Assembly (NCBI RefSeq): GCF_000172795.2
Contig: NZ_CP020948.1
Coordinates: forward strand, 62,001 to 126,000
DNA: 64,000 nt
DNA from: Rhizobium sp. CIAT894
GTDB taxonomy: Bacteria > Pseudomonadota > Alphaproteobacteria > Rhizobiales > Rhizobiaceae
Direction: 5' to 3'
Below the pieces are notes generated by a model. The model saw only the letters and a program-made list of their open reading frames with translations, was not told the origin of the DNA and made no database searches. This document shows positions 6,603 through 15,987 of this stretch, in pieces (the first letter of the stretch is position 1; each line of letters begins with the position of its first letter). Position numbers and translations under genes: made by a program.

Positions 6603-8318
6603 ATGACAACGATTTCCATAAAGCCACCGCGCCCGCCGACACAGCTTGTTGTTGCGCTGCGCGCTTGTGCCGGAGCCTTCGGCTTGGTCTTCCTCTATAG
6701 TTGCGGCTACAATCTCTTTCTTCTGGCGCCTTCCATCTATCTCCTGCAGATCTATGACAGGGTCATGTCGAGCCGAAGTGTCGACACGCTCGTGATGCTG
6801 ACGATGATCATCGCCATTGCCGTTGTGGTCGGGTCCACGCTGGATATCGTGCGCAGGGCAGCTCTTTCGCGCATCGGCAGTTGGCTGGACCACAGGCTAC
6901 GCCCCATGGTGCTCACCGCCTCGTTCGAATACGCCTCCCGCGCCGATACGGGAGCTGCCACGGAATGCTACAGGGACCTGGCGGCATTGCGCCAGTTCCT
7001 CGATTCACCGGCCAGCTCGCTTTTTTTTGACGTTCCCTGGGCGCCGATATTCCTGCTCCTGCTCTTTCTCGTTCATCCGCTGCTTGGGACCATCGGCCTT
7101 CTGAGCGCACTTGCACTCCTGTTGTTTGCGTTCATGACGGAACTGGCGACGCGAGAACCGCTTGCCCACGCCAATCTTGCCCTTACGAGGAGCTATCTGC
7201 GATTTGCGACCGCCCTCAAGAACATCGAGGTCATCAGGGCAATGGGCATGCAGGACGGCGCAGCGCTGATCGTCTATCGCGACGCGGAAATGGCAAGAAG
7301 GGCGCAGGACATCGCGATGCATCGCACCGAGATCATTCTTGGTTTTTCCAAATCGATCCGCACACTTGCACAGATCTTCATGATGGGATCCGCGACATGG
7401 CTGGTGCTCGCCAACAGCGGCAGTCCCGGAATCATCTTCGTTGCCAGCCTGCTCCTCGGGCGCGGGCTCGCACCGATCGAGGGCGCAATAGGTGCATGGC
7501 GCTCCTTCATGTTTGCGCGCAATGCCTTCCATCGCCTGAACAGAATGCTGATAACAGTCGCATCGGACTGCGATGCGCGAATGGTGCCCCTGCCGGAGCC
7601 CAATGGCCTCCTTCTCGATAACGTCAGCTATTTCAAGCCATTCGCCGATCGGCCGATATTGACTGGTATCACATTGCGCCTCGCGCCAGGTGATTGCGTA
7701 GCGCTCATTGGTCCGTCGGGATCGGGAAAATCGACGCTTGGTCGCGTCATAGCAGGCGTTGTGCCGGCAACGAGCGGATATGCTCTCCTCGGTGGGGTCG
7801 ATATCTCGGCTCTGCGCCTTTGCGGCGGGACCCGCCATGTCGGGTACCTGCCGCAGGACATCGAGCTCTTCGGCGGCGCAATCAAGGATGTGATCGGCCG
7901 GCTGGACGGTGGAGATCCCGGCAAAGCGATCGACGCCGCCAAGCTGGTTGGATTGCACGAGGCGATCATGCGGCTGCCGCAGGGCTACGAAACCGATATC
8001 GGCGAAGGTGGAAACCTGCTTCTTCGGGCTCAGCGTCAACAGTTGGGATTGGCACGGGCCGCCTATGGAAATCCGTCTCTTATCGTTCTCGACGATCCGA
8101 ATTCGAGCCTGGATTATGACGGCGAACGCATGCTGTTTACGGCAATCGAGCGCATGAAATCCCGGGGGATGATCGTCGTTGTCATAACCCACCGGATGGG
8201 GATCCTGCCGGTCACCAATAAGATTGCCATCATGCGTGACGGGACGGTGGCCGCTTTTGGCGACAGCGAGCGGATTTATGAAACCTATCTTCAACCACCG
8301 TCTCGAACAGGAACGTAG
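6603..8318 (+). CDS. Type I secretion ABC transporter (PrsD/HlyB-type permease-ATPase) with degenerate ATPase motifs
   Basis: A 571-residue inner-membrane exporter half. An N-terminal membrane domain (~15-310) is followed by a nucleotide-binding domain. Seen: Walker A GPSGSGKST (370-378), Q-loop in GYLPQD (~418), switch histidine in ITHRMG (~530). The signature that should read LSxGQRQR is LLLRAQRQQ (~472-480), and the Walker B end is VLDDPNSSLD, so Asp replaces the usual catalytic Glu (~498). I chose ATG 6603 over an in-frame GTG at 6585. The HlyD-type adaptor follows 14 bases later, and glycine-rich candidate substrates precede it. No outer-membrane TolC partner is encoded nearby, as is usual in rhizobia. 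Confidence 0.85.
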   Translation: MTTISIKPPRPPTQLVVALRACAGAFGLVFLYSCGYNLFLLAPSIYLLQIYDRVMSSRSVDTLVMLTMIIAIAVVVGSTLDIVRRAALSRIGSWLDHRLRPMVLTASFEYASRADTGAATECYRDLAALRQFLDSPASSLFFDVPWAPIFLLLLFLVHPLLGTIGLLSALALLLFAFMTELATREPLAHANLALTRSYLRFATALKNIEVIRAMGMQDGAALIVYRDAEMARRAQDIAMHRTEIILGFSKSIRTLAQIFMMGSATWLVLANSGSPGIIFVASLLLGRGLAPIEGAIGAWRSFMFARNAFHRLNRMLITVASDCDARMVPLPEPNGLLLDNVSYFKPFADRPILTGITLRLAPGDCVALIGPSGSGKSTLGRVIAGVVPATSGYALLGGVDISALRLCGGTRHVGYLPQDIELFGGAIKDVIGRLDGGDPGKAIDAAKLVGLHEAIMRLPQGYETDIGEGGNLLLRAQRQQLGLARAAYGNPSLIVLDDPNSSLDYDGERMLFTAIERMKSRGMIVVVITHRMGILPVTNKIAIMRDGTVAAFGDSERIYETYLQPPSRTGT

Positions 8319-8332
8319 GGAGGGACGCGGCC

Positions 8333-9778
8333 ATGACCCTTGTTCCACTGGACGCAACGCCGGCGAGATTTTCAAATTCGTCAAGGATCGGGCAGCGGTT
8401 GGCGCCGCGACCAACGGCGACAGCCAGGCAACAGACGGCCTATGCGCCAGTGATCGAACAGAAACAGCGCGGACCCGCTCCCCCTTCGCCCATGCCGGGG
8501 CTCAGAGGCGTTGTCTGGACGGGGAACCTGTTGATCCTGGTTTTCATCGTCGGATTGGGGATCTGGTCGGTTCTGGCGCCGCTGAAAAGCGCTGCAGTTG
8601 CCTCGGGCGTTATCGAGCCGGAGTCCAGCCGCAAGACCATTCAGCATCTGGAAGGCGGAATTGTCCGACGGATCCTCGTCAAAAACGGCGACGCGGTCAT
8701 GACCGGGCAGATCGTGATCGAACTCGACGACACGAAGTTTCGTTCGGAGCGCGACAGCATCCAAGGGCAACTTTGGGACGCCGAAGGAAGCCGCGCCCGT
8801 CTGCTTGCGGAGCAGACAGGCGGCGACCATGTCGCCTATCCCGAGGATCTCAGGGCGGCCATGGACCGATATCCCTCGGTCAGCGCGATTCTCAGTGGGC
8901 AACAGAAAATCTTCGAAGCTCGTCGCCGGGTCATGCAGGCTGAAATTCAGATCGCCAATGAAAAAATCGCGCAGGTGCGGCAGGAAATCGTCGGACTTGG
9001 CGTGCAGAAGGCGGCACTGGCCGACAGAGCCGCAATCTCGAGCCAAGAACTGGATCAGGTCACGGACCTCACCGCCAAAGGACTGGAAAGAAGGAGCAGG
9101 CTTCTCAACCTCCAGCGCGAAAAAGCAGACCTGGATGGCCAGCAGGGTCAGGTGGAGGCACAGATTTCCCGCGCCTACCAGGTGATCAGCGAGGCCCAGG
9201 CCGATCTCGCAAAGCTCGAGAGCGACCGGTTGAGCGAAGTCGCCCAGGGCATGCGCGACACGGAAAGCCGGATCATGCAGCTGCGCGAGCGCCTGCGGGC
9301 GATCGACGACCAGCTTTCAAGGACCGATATCCGTGCTCCCGAAGATGGAACGATCATGAACCTGCGCATCCACACATCAGGTGGGGTGATCGGTGCGGGC
9401 GAACCGCTCGTCGATCTTCTGCCACGCGCCGATCGCCTTATCGTGTCTGCCCATGTCAGACCGGAAGATATCAATCTCGTTCATGCGGGGCTCGAGGCAC
9501 AGGTCCACCTCTTGCCATACAATCAGCGGCGTGTTCCACTCCTGAAAGGTCGGGTCGAGTATGTATCGGCGGACCGCCTCACCGATCCGCAGAACGGCCA
9601 GCCCTATTTTGCCGCAACGATCCGTGTAACGGACGAGCGGCTGGCGAAAATGCGTGATGTCGAACTGGTCGCGGGCATGCCCGCACAAACACTGATCGAA
9701 ACAGGCAAAAGCAGCGTGGCGCTCTATGCTGTCAGACCACTTCTCGACAGCTTCAACAGAGCATTTCGTGAGGACTGA
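8333..9778 (+). CDS. HlyD/PrsE-type periplasmic adaptor of a type I secretion system
   Basis: A 481-residue membrane-fusion protein linking the ABC exporter to an outer-membrane channel. It has a cytoplasmic Pro-rich N-terminus (~1-60), one membrane helix (~62-85, NLLILVFIVGLGIWSVL), a lipoyl-like half (LEGGIVRRILVKNGDAV), and long coiled-coil arms (~190-330) rich in Gln and Glu. The second lipoyl half follows (IRAPEDGTIMNLRIHTSGG), then the beta-barrel domain. Length and order fit the PrsE/AprE family. Its start is 14 bases after the exporter stop, so they form one operon. An IS3 orfA begins 8 bases after its stop, leaving open whether the operon once continued. Confidence 0.9.
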   Translation: MTLVPLDATPARFSNSSRIGQRLAPRPTATARQQTAYAPVIEQKQRGPAPPSPMPGLRGVVWTGNLLILVFIVGLGIWSVLAPLKSAAVASGVIEPESSRKTIQHLEGGIVRRILVKNGDAVMTGQIVIELDDTKFRSERDSIQGQLWDAEGSRARLLAEQTGGDHVAYPEDLRAAMDRYPSVSAILSGQQKIFEARRRVMQAEIQIANEKIAQVRQEIVGLGVQKAALADRAAISSQELDQVTDLTAKGLERRSRLLNLQREKADLDGQQGQVEAQISRAYQVISEAQADLAKLESDRLSEVAQGMRDTESRIMQLRERLRAIDDQLSRTDIRAPEDGTIMNLRIHTSGGVIGAGEPLVDLLPRADRLIVSAHVRPEDINLVHAGLEAQVHLLPYNQRRVPLLKGRVEYVSADRLTDPQNGQPYFAATIRVTDERLAKMRDVELVAGMPAQTLIETGKSSVALYAVRPLLDSFNRAFRED

Positions 9779-9785
9779 AGCGGTG

Positions 9786-10064
9786 ATGGGCAAGAGGAAA
9801 TTCGACGACGACCAGATTACGATCATTCTGAAGGAGCACCAGGCCGGCGTGACGGTGGCAGATGTTTGCCACAAGCACGGCATCAGCGAGCCGACCTTCT
9901 ATCGGTGGCAATCCCTGCAATTCGGAAGCGCCGGTCTCGAAGCCAGAAGGGTGAGAGCACTGGAGGAAGAGAACCAGAAGCTCAAGAAACTTTTGGCGGA
10001 AGCCATGCTCTCCGCGGCCACGCTGAGCGAGATGCTGGCGAAGTCATCGAAAGGGCGAAACTAA
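9786..10064 (+). mobile_element. IS3-family transposase OrfA, stranded remnant
   Basis: A 92-residue OrfA of the IS3 family: N-terminal HTH (DDDQITIILKEHQAGVTVA, then HGISEPTFYRW) and the leucine-zipper stretch ALEEENQKLKKLLAEAML. In intact elements OrfB, the DDE recombinase, follows with a -1 frameshift overlap. Here nothing resembling OrfB is visible in the next 500 bases, so the element is incomplete and cannot move on its own. It begins 8 bases after the hlyD-type stop, so insertion or deletion happened at the end of the secretion operon. Confidence 0.85.
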
Positions 10065-10214
10065 CCTCTAAGCAGGGGAGGGCGCCATCCTATTCCGGAC
10101 GAGGGGACCTCACCAAGTGCGGGCAAGGGAATACGGCTCGAAAGGAGCAAGCTCGATCGCTGTGCACTAGGCTCGACGGCAGCCGCAATACTATGGATGG
10201 GGGATGTAGAGGTG

Positions 10215-10233
10215 TTGAACCCGATAGGTTCAA
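10215..10233. repeat. Perfect 7-bp inverted repeat
   Basis: TTGAACC, a 5-base spacer, then GGTTCAA, lying between the IS3 remnant and a small minus-strand gene. It could be an operator or part of a terminator; no U-tract follows. The whole stretch 10065-10269 otherwise shows no recognisable coding sequence. Confidence 0.35.
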
Positions 10234-10269
10234 GCTTCCTGCTTCCATTTCTGCAGGTCTCTCGGAGCT

Positions 10270-10509
10270 CTAAGCTTCCACTTCGCCATAGAGTTGGCCG
10301 CACATCGTCAGCGATTTGCGCATTGCGGCGACGCGGTCTTCGGCATCTCTGGAAGAATAGACCCAGATCTCGGTCGCCCAGGTCTTGCCGTCCATATCGT
10401 ATTGCAGGGCAAACCTGTAGAGCCGGCGGTTGTCAACGTCCGTGGTCACGAAACCGGCATCAGGACCGTCGCGATTGTTTCTGGCTCTGCTGAAACTTAG
10501 AACATTCAC
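10270..10509 (-). CDS. Small hypothetical protein
   Basis: A 79-residue protein if started at GTG 10509, which has GAGGAG seven bases upstream; ATG 10599 extends the frame but lacks such a site. It contains a beta-rich region, VDNRRLYRFALQYDMDGKTW, then a charged helix, SRDAEDRVAAMRKSL. I do not recognise a family; similar short conserved proteins occur in rhizobia. No signal peptide or membrane segment. Probably cytoplasmic. Confidence 0.5.
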   Translation of the reverse strand: MNVLSFSRARNNRDGPDAGFVTTDVDNRRLYRFALQYDMDGKTWATEIWVYSSRDAEDRVAAMRKSLTMCGQLYGEVEA

Positions 10510-10945
10510 GACGTGCTCCTCGGGTCCATGGCATTCTCCGGCTCTTGAAAGGGCTGCTCCAAGGCCTAACCAACCCATCGGAAATTCGTTCCGTTCCACC
10601 CCTCGGGAAGGGAGATCGCTTCGACGGTCTAAAATGTGCCGCCACGGGATATATAATATACCCTATCGCGCCATTTCTGGCGTAATCAACGTTATGGAAC
10701 AACAGGAACATATTTAGATTATAATGGCTTGGACTTTTTCCTTGCATGGTTTCCACCGCTGGGTCCCCACTCCTGACGCCGCCCCGCGCGACCCTTCACA
10801 CTCATGTCCGGGATGCCCGGGCCACAACATATCTCAACATTAAAACGCAAACAGCAACGCCGAGCCGCAGCATAATGCATCGGTCCCGGCTGACTGCCGA
10901 TTTGCTGAAGCCTTCTCCGATCATCGAAATGACGAGGCACTTTAA

Positions 10946-11563
10946 ATGTACACAAAGACAATTGCGCTGGCCGCCATGGCTTTCTCGGCGGTGCCGGCCT
11001 TTGCCGCCGATGTGGTGGTTCAAGATCCCGCTTACGTTCGACAGGGACAGACTCAGTCGGCCTTCGACTGGTCGAGATTTTATCTCGGGCTTCAGGGCGG
11101 ATATGCCGCTACCCATGCGACCTACCTCGACGGTTCCGAGCAGGACCTTGATGGGGGGTCTACGGGCATTTATGGCGGATATAATTTCCAGCATGGCCCT
11201 TTCATTTTCGGTATCGAGAATGACTTCAACTACAACTGGAAGGATAGAAACGACGTTTCCCTCAAATGGGACAGCTCGGCGCGCGGCCGCGTGGGGTATG
11301 CCCTGGACCGCACGCTGATCTACGGAACCGGCGGCTTGGCCGCGGCCGGTGGAGAAGTCGACGTGCCGGGAGTTGGCAAGAAGGACGACATCCTGATCGG
11401 CTGGACGGCCGGTGGTGGTGTGGAGCACGCCTTAACCGACAATATCATCATGCGAGCCGAATATCGCTATGACGACTTCGGACGCAAGGATTTAGGCGCG
11501 GCGCTCGGCGATTTCGAAGTCAATCAGCAAAGGGTAACGCTCGGCACCAGCTTCAAATTCTGA
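10946..11563 (+). CDS. Outer-membrane beta-barrel protein (Omp25/RopB-like)
   Basis: A 205-residue outer-membrane protein. It has a signal peptide (MYTKTIALAAMAFSAVPAFAAD, cleavage after AFA) and alternating beta-strand pattern throughout: FYLGLQGGYA, GIYGGYNFQHG, SSARGRVGYAL, GWTAGGGVEHAL. It ends in an aromatic residue (VTLGTSFKF), the usual signal for BAM-mediated insertion. This is the Omp_b-brl family typical of Rhizobiales. Upstream, 10600-10945 carries no clear gene and probably its promoter. It stands alone. Confidence 0.85.
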   Translation: MYTKTIALAAMAFSAVPAFAADVVVQDPAYVRQGQTQSAFDWSRFYLGLQGGYAATHATYLDGSEQDLDGGSTGIYGGYNFQHGPFIFGIENDFNYNWKDRNDVSLKWDSSARGRVGYALDRTLIYGTGGLAAAGGEVDVPGVGKKDDILIGWTAGGGVEHALTDNIIMRAEYRYDDFGRKDLGAALGDFEVNQQRVTLGTSFKF

Positions 11564-11727
11564 ACGTCGATCCGATCAACTCCTGAGACCGGGAATTGCG
11601 CCGGAAGCCTGTTCGGTGCGCCAAGATGAGTTGATTTGACAGCCTGCCCATCGGCCGCCGCAATTGCGGCCGAACGGTATTTCGGGCGATTTGTGGATCT
11701 TGGCATTGCAGGCAATCTCATCTCTGC

Positions 11728-11917
11728 TCTAGTCTCGAACTCTCTCCGCCGGGCAGTTCAGCCGCAGGCTCATGACATTCGAAACGAGCGAGAGCCGTAT
11801 CTCATGACCACTCACCGCTTCATTCCCACGAGCTTTCACAATGTCATCGGCTCCCTTCCGCCGGCTTTGTGCATTGCCGACGGCGATACCGTCGTCACCG
11901 AGACGCTCGATGCTGCG
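11728..11917 (+). repeat. 190-bp direct repeat, copy 1 (acetamidase leader and start)
   Basis: This segment is repeated at 21225-21414 with only about three mismatches (for example TTGTGCA versus TTGCGCA, GTCGTC versus GTTGTC). It covers ~76 bp of leader plus the first 38 codons of the acetamidase-like gene. The sequences diverge abruptly on both sides, so only this stretch was duplicated or retained. Confidence 0.95.
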
Positions 11918-12715
11918 GGCCATGACAAGGACGGTATCAAGCGGGCACCCCGCGGCAACCCGATGAACGGCCCGATTTTCGTGGAAGGGGCCGAAGCTGG
12001 AGATGCGCTGAAGGTCGAGATCGTCAGCATGATGCCGACCAGGGACACCGGGTTCACCCGCAGCGTCGTCGCCGCCAATGTCGTCGATCCCGAAACTGTC
12101 CGCGACCTGCCGCCGCGTGATATCGCCATCTGGGCGATCGACCGTGAGGCTTCGACCGTCCGGCTGTCCGAGCCGGTTGCCGGCCTTGAAGATTTCGTTC
12201 TGCCGCTTGCCCCGATGATCGGCTGTTTCGGCGTGGCGCCGAGCCTCGGCCAGGCGATCTCGACCGCGACCAGCGGCGAATATGGCGGCAACATGGACTA
12301 TCGGCTGTTCGGTCCCGGCACCACGGTTCGCTTTCCGGTCTCGGCTCCCGGCGCCCTGTTCTTTCTCGGCGATTGTCATGCCGTGCAGGGGGATGGGGAG
12401 ATCGTCGGAACCGGCGTCGAGACCACGTTCGACGTCACGGTACGGCTGACGGTGGAAAAGCAGGCCGGACTGGTCTGGCCGCGCGGGGAAACCGCTGAAG
12501 ACATCTTCACCATCGGCAACGCCAGGCCCCTCGATCAGGCGCTCCAGCATGCCACCAGCGAAATGCTGACCTGGCTGGCGTCTGATTGCGGCCTGGACAG
12601 GACGGCGGCCAGCCATCTGCTCGGCCAGGTCGTGCGTTACGACGTCGGCAACGTCTTTGACCCGGCCTATACGGTGGCTTGCCGCGTCGCCAAGAAATGG
12701 CTGGTTCGCCGATAG
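11804..12715 (+). CDS. Acetamidase/formamidase family protein
   Basis: A 303-residue amide hydrolase of the FmdA/AmdA family, zinc-type enzymes releasing ammonia from short amides. Seen: GPIFVEGAEAGDALKVEI, the mid-protein P-x-x-G-C-F-G region, the GGNMDYRLFGPGTT motif, and FFLGDCHAVQGDGEIVGTGVE. All are hallmarks of the family and the length is normal. ATG 11804 matches the family start and the duplicated copy at 21301. Its substrate is unknown. Its broken twin sits beside an iminopeptidase/LuxR/ABC-transporter locus, which suggests that this enzyme once belonged to that locus. No lux-box-like site is seen upstream of this copy. Confidence 0.85.
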   Translation: MTTHRFIPTSFHNVIGSLPPALCIADGDTVVTETLDAAGHDKDGIKRAPRGNPMNGPIFVEGAEAGDALKVEIVSMMPTRDTGFTRSVVAANVVDPETVRDLPPRDIAIWAIDREASTVRLSEPVAGLEDFVLPLAPMIGCFGVAPSLGQAISTATSGEYGGNMDYRLFGPGTTVRFPVSAPGALFFLGDCHAVQGDGEIVGTGVETTFDVTVRLTVEKQAGLVWPRGETAEDIFTIGNARPLDQALQHATSEMLTWLASDCGLDRTAASHLLGQVVRYDVGNVFDPAYTVACRVAKKWLVRR

Positions 12716-12909
12716 AGGTCACCAGAACCTACCATTCCTGGCAGGTCTCCTCTCCAGGCGCGCGGCAGTTCGCGCGCGGCGCCGTCCCGGTTCAACAACC
12801 GCCCCAAGGCCGCAGCGATCTCAAGTGACGGGTATTCGCGCGGTCTCTCGCCATGGACAATCCGCGAAGGTCCGTGATCCCAGGCTGCCAGCAGAAGGTC
12901 GGCGGCCAC
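12716..12909 (-). pseudogene. Possible fragment of an NmrA/NAD(P)H-binding protein
   Basis: On the minus strand the frame reads AADLLLAAWDHGPSRIVHG, then YPSLEIAAALGRLLNRDGAAREL, resembling the C-terminal region of NmrA-type NAD(P)-binding proteins. No N-terminal nucleotide fold is present, so it is at best a gene fragment. It lies between the acetamidase end and the IS1380 relic, fitting a region assembled from pieces. The family guess is weak. Confidence 0.3.
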
Positions 12910-12922
12910 GCGACCACTTCAC

Positions 12923-13476
12923 CATGACCATTTCGTGGGCTACGAAGACCTCAACGATCATAATGGGTTGCGCCATTATCCGGTGATGGCGACTTTGGTC
13001 GGCAAGCTGAAGCCAAGCGCGCCGGCTGCGCTCCGCTGGCCGGCAAGAGCACGCTCAACCGGCTGGAACCGTCGAGCCCGGCGCCGTCGCGCTATCGCAA
13101 GATCAGTCATGATCCGCAAGCGATCGAGGCGCGGTTCGTGGAGGCACATAGACAAGCGTCCCAACAGATTACCCCTGATGTCGAGGCCACTGATGATCCG
13201 ATCCATGGCAACCAGGAAGGCCGCTTCTTCCATGGCTATTACGACAGCTATCCCTATCTGCCGCTCTATATCCTCTGCGGCTGGCACCTGCTCCTCTCCA
13301 AGCTCAGGCGCGCAAATATTGGTGCAGTCGAGGCGGTCAAACGGACCGTTGGGCAAATCCGCAGCAACTGGCCGCGGATCCGCATCCTGCTGGGCGCCGA
13401 CAGCGGGTTCTTCCGCGAGACGCTGATGGCCTGGTGTGAGGCCAACAAGGTCGATTATCTGTTCGGTCTGGCGCGG
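12923..13476 (+). pseudogene. IS1380-family transposase relic (frameshifted, truncated)
   Basis: Pieces of an IS1380 transposase in more than one frame: GYEDLNDHNGLRHYPVMATL, then after a shift EAHRQASQQITPDVEATDDP, HGNQEGRFFHGYYDSYPYLP, and LGADSGFFRETLMAWCEANK, ending at YLFGLAR. The DATDDP and GADSGF motifs hold catalytic acids of the family. The N- and C-terminal parts are missing and the first half is scrambled, so it is inactive. It abuts the IS630 relic downstream. Confidence 0.85.
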
Positions 13477-13706
13477 GCGATGTTGGTGTTTGCGAGGCGT
13501 TACGGTGTGGGCTGCGCGGTTTTCGCCATTTGCCGGACGCGCGGCGACGCTGCGGCAAAGGCAGGGCGTAGACTGGGCGGTGTTTTGAACTGAGCGCTGT
13601 CTGTTTCGTCAGCGGGGCGTGGCTCGTCGTAACGAATGATGCGCGCTGCCATTCGTCGGCCTATGGATAAGCTGACGCCGTAGCGATCCTGACGCGGCGG
13701 ACGCTT

Positions 13707-14225
13707 TTGGTGACGACGGCGCCGATCTTGAGCAGTTTGAGCCGGATGGTGCCGCAACTGGCGCTCGCGAACATGGCGCCGGTCGTCGCGGAACGGCGTA
13801 CTCATACCTATGTCCGCAACGGCACGACATCGCTGTTCGCCGCGCTCGACATTGCCACTGGGGCGGTGATCGGTCATTGCTACAAGCGTCACCGGGCCAC
13901 TGAATTCCTCGACTTCCTGCAGCGGATCGACGCCGAAATGCCCAATGGGTCGGACGTGCATCTGATGATGGACAACTATGTGACGCACAAGACGCCGAGG
14001 ATCAAGGCCTGGCTCGCGCGCCGCCCACACTGGCATGTTCACTTCACGCCAACATCGGTATCCTGGATCAATGAGGTCGAGCGGTGGTTCGCAGAGCTGA
14101 CGCGAAAGTAGTTGCAGCGCGGCGTACACCGCTCCACCAGCAGAACTGGAAGCCGATATCGACGCCTTCATCGAAACCCACAACGAAAATCCCACCCCAT
14201 ACAAGTGGGTCAAATCCGCCGACTA
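13707..14225 (+). pseudogene. IS630-family transposase relic with stop codon and frameshift
   Basis: The DDE catalytic half of an IS630 transposase: FAALDIATGAVIG (first Asp), HLMMDNYVTHKTPRIKAWL (second Asp), and SWINEVERWFAELTRK (Glu). Codon TAG at 14109-14111 replaces the expected glutamine. A further one-base shift near 14140 moves the tail EADIDAFIETHNENP into another frame, which ends at a TAA by 14225. The N-terminal HTH half is absent or unrecognisable (13477-13706 shows nothing clear). It cannot encode a working transposase. Confidence 0.85.
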
Positions 14226-14307
14226 AATCTTCGCCTCGGTCAAGCGTTTCTGCCAGAAGACAATGAACCGAACTTCAGATTCAGGTGATTAGGGCGTGCA
14301 CTTTTCT

Positions 14308-15186
14308 TTACCTCAGTGCTTCTTCAATTTGCGCAATTCTCGCTCCAAGCTGAGGGAACGAATTCTGCCAGTACCGGTAGACATTCAGCAGGTTGCGATA
14401 TGAGGTAGGCAAGTCGCTTGCCGACAAATAGCCTCTTTCAAACGCAAAATTTAGCACGTCCTCATAGTAGGTGATTGCATAAATGAATTTCCAGTTGACC
14501 TCTGGGTTCGACGTGGCGTTCTCGTGGCGCCTGAAATAGGAAAGCGGTGTAGGATGAACGACGAAGTTGCCGAGCTGCGCCAGTTCCACCCAGGCTGACA
14601 AATCAATCAAGCCAGGAAAGAGATCGCCTTCCATCTTGTACAATCGGAATCGGCCATCGCTATCAAATGCATCCTCCTTCCGAAATAAAGCCGTTGTATA
14701 CTCTCCAACTAGATTGACGTGATTGAGAGCCGTCAACCGCAAGAAGTCGTCGCCAGAAACGATCTTGAGGCTATCTCCGGAAGCGTTGAAGTGGTTAATG
14801 AAGCCGGTCGTATGATTTTTCCCGTCAATCAAATAACGGGGAGAAAACGAAAGGCGCGTGTTTTTTTCCTTTGTCGACTCCAGCGCCTCTAGCAGGAACT
14901 GTATGCAGAAAGGGTGTAGAACGTCGTCATCGAACAAGAATTTGATGTATTCGCCCTTCGCGATTTCCACCAGCCTGCGCACATTGCTCTCGGGACCGGG
15001 ATTCGGATTGCGGCTGTATTGGACAAACCCGTCATAGTTCCGGCAGATCGCCTGGATTTCATCGGTCGGACAATCATCCGACACCAGAATTTCGACATCG
15101 GTGAAGCTTTGAGCTAACGCACTTCGCAGGCACAGTTCGAAATAGTCGGCCTTGTATGCGGGAATACAGATCGATACGCGCGGCAT
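14308..15186 (-). CDS. Family 2 glycosyltransferase
   Basis: A 292-residue GT-A fold glycosyltransferase transferring a sugar from a nucleotide donor to a glycan. N-terminal signature PRVSICIPAYKADYFELCL; the nucleotide-binding acids VSDDCPTDE (D37, D38); the metal-binding motif FLFDDDVL (D86-D88). The C-terminus is helical and has no membrane segments, so the enzyme is probably cytoplasmic at the membrane face. It is the last gene of the minus-strand glycan operon, 45 bases after the methyltransferase. Base composition is clearly AT-richer than the surrounding replicon, suggesting acquired DNA. Confidence 0.85.
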   Translation of the reverse strand: MPRVSICIPAYKADYFELCLRSALAQSFTDVEILVSDDCPTDEIQAICRNYDGFVQYSRNPNPGPESNVRRLVEIAKGEYIKFLFDDDVLHPFCIQFLLEALESTKEKNTRLSFSPRYLIDGKNHTTGFINHFNASGDSLKIVSGDDFLRLTALNHVNLVGEYTTALFRKEDAFDSDGRFRLYKMEGDLFPGLIDLSAWVELAQLGNFVVHPTPLSYFRRHENATSNPEVNWKFIYAITYYEDVLNFAFERGYLSASDLPTSYRNLLNVYRYWQNSFPQLGARIAQIEEALR

Positions 15187-15231
15187 CGGACATCCTTGGG
15201 ATTCAGAAGTTGCGTTCGGGTAAAGCGCAGC

Positions 15232-15984
15232 CTATTGCGCTCGGCCGGCTTCACACATGAGAAAGATGCTGGCGCAAAGATCGGGATAGACTTGCCCCAG
15301 CTGATAGCAACCCTCCAGATATTCACTGGAAATGATGTCCGTCTGAAGTAAGCGATCCCACTGGAAATTTGCCAGGGCTTTGAAGAAAACGCCGGACCGA
15401 TGCACAACGTTCAATCCCGCCAACCTTGCATCGCGTTCCAGGGTATCCAGTGAATATGTGATGCGGTGACCATGCTCCGCTTCCGCATTCGTGATTGCGG
15501 AATTGTGGCTTATCAAACCCATTTTAACAGCGATCTGGCGGGACGGGGCATTCGCATTCGGGCATACCAGGAAGAGCCTGCCCCCTTCCGATAGCCATTC
15601 GTCATTGACGCGCTTCAGCACGCCTACCGGATCGTCCAAATGCTCGAGAACATGTGTCAGCAGGACATTGTCATAGCGCTTGGGGAGCTTCACCTCTTCG
15701 AACACATCATTGATAAATGTCAGGCCGTCACCCAGTTCGTTCCTCGCGACGGCTATTGCCTCATCGGAGGCTTCTACGCAGGTGATATCGTCGAAATGAG
15801 GAACGATCCTTTTCGTGAAATCGCCCCGGAAACTTCCAAGTTCAAGCAGGCTTCCCGAGCGGAAAAAGGGCATGAAAGACTTCAGCATATAATGATGCAT
15901 GACGTCAAAATCGAAGTTGTATGCGTAGCGATGATCACTAGCATCCTTGATTTCACTATTATAATCGCGCTTCTTCTCAGCCAT
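15232..15984 (-). CDS. Class I SAM-dependent methyltransferase
   Basis: A 250-residue Rossmann-fold methyltransferase (Methyltransf_23/11 type). SAM-binding motif I is LLELGSFRGDFT (~46-57), the acidic end of strand 2 is CVEASDEAI, and the post-motif is NVLLTHVLEHLDDPVGVLKR, typical of glycan and lipid methyltransferases. It lies in the glycan operon three bases after the GNAT gene stop, so they are likely translated together. The probable role is O-methylation of a sugar or its precursor, inferred from context. No signal peptide. Confidence 0.8.
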   Translation of the reverse strand: MAEKKRDYNSEIKDASDHRYAYNFDFDVMHHYMLKSFMPFFRSGSLLELGSFRGDFTKRIVPHFDDITCVEASDEAIAVARNELGDGLTFINDVFEEVKLPKRYDNVLLTHVLEHLDDPVGVLKRVNDEWLSEGGRLFLVCPNANAPSRQIAVKMGLISHNSAITNAEAEHGHRITYSLDTLERDARLAGLNVVHRSGVFFKALANFQWDRLLQTDIISSEYLEGCYQLGQVYPDLCASIFLMCEAGRAQ

Positions 15985-15987
15985 CCT

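Noticed and set aside
10065..10269. Search for IS3 orfB after the orfA remnant
   Set aside because: No DDE motifs or frame resembling OrfB in any frame here.
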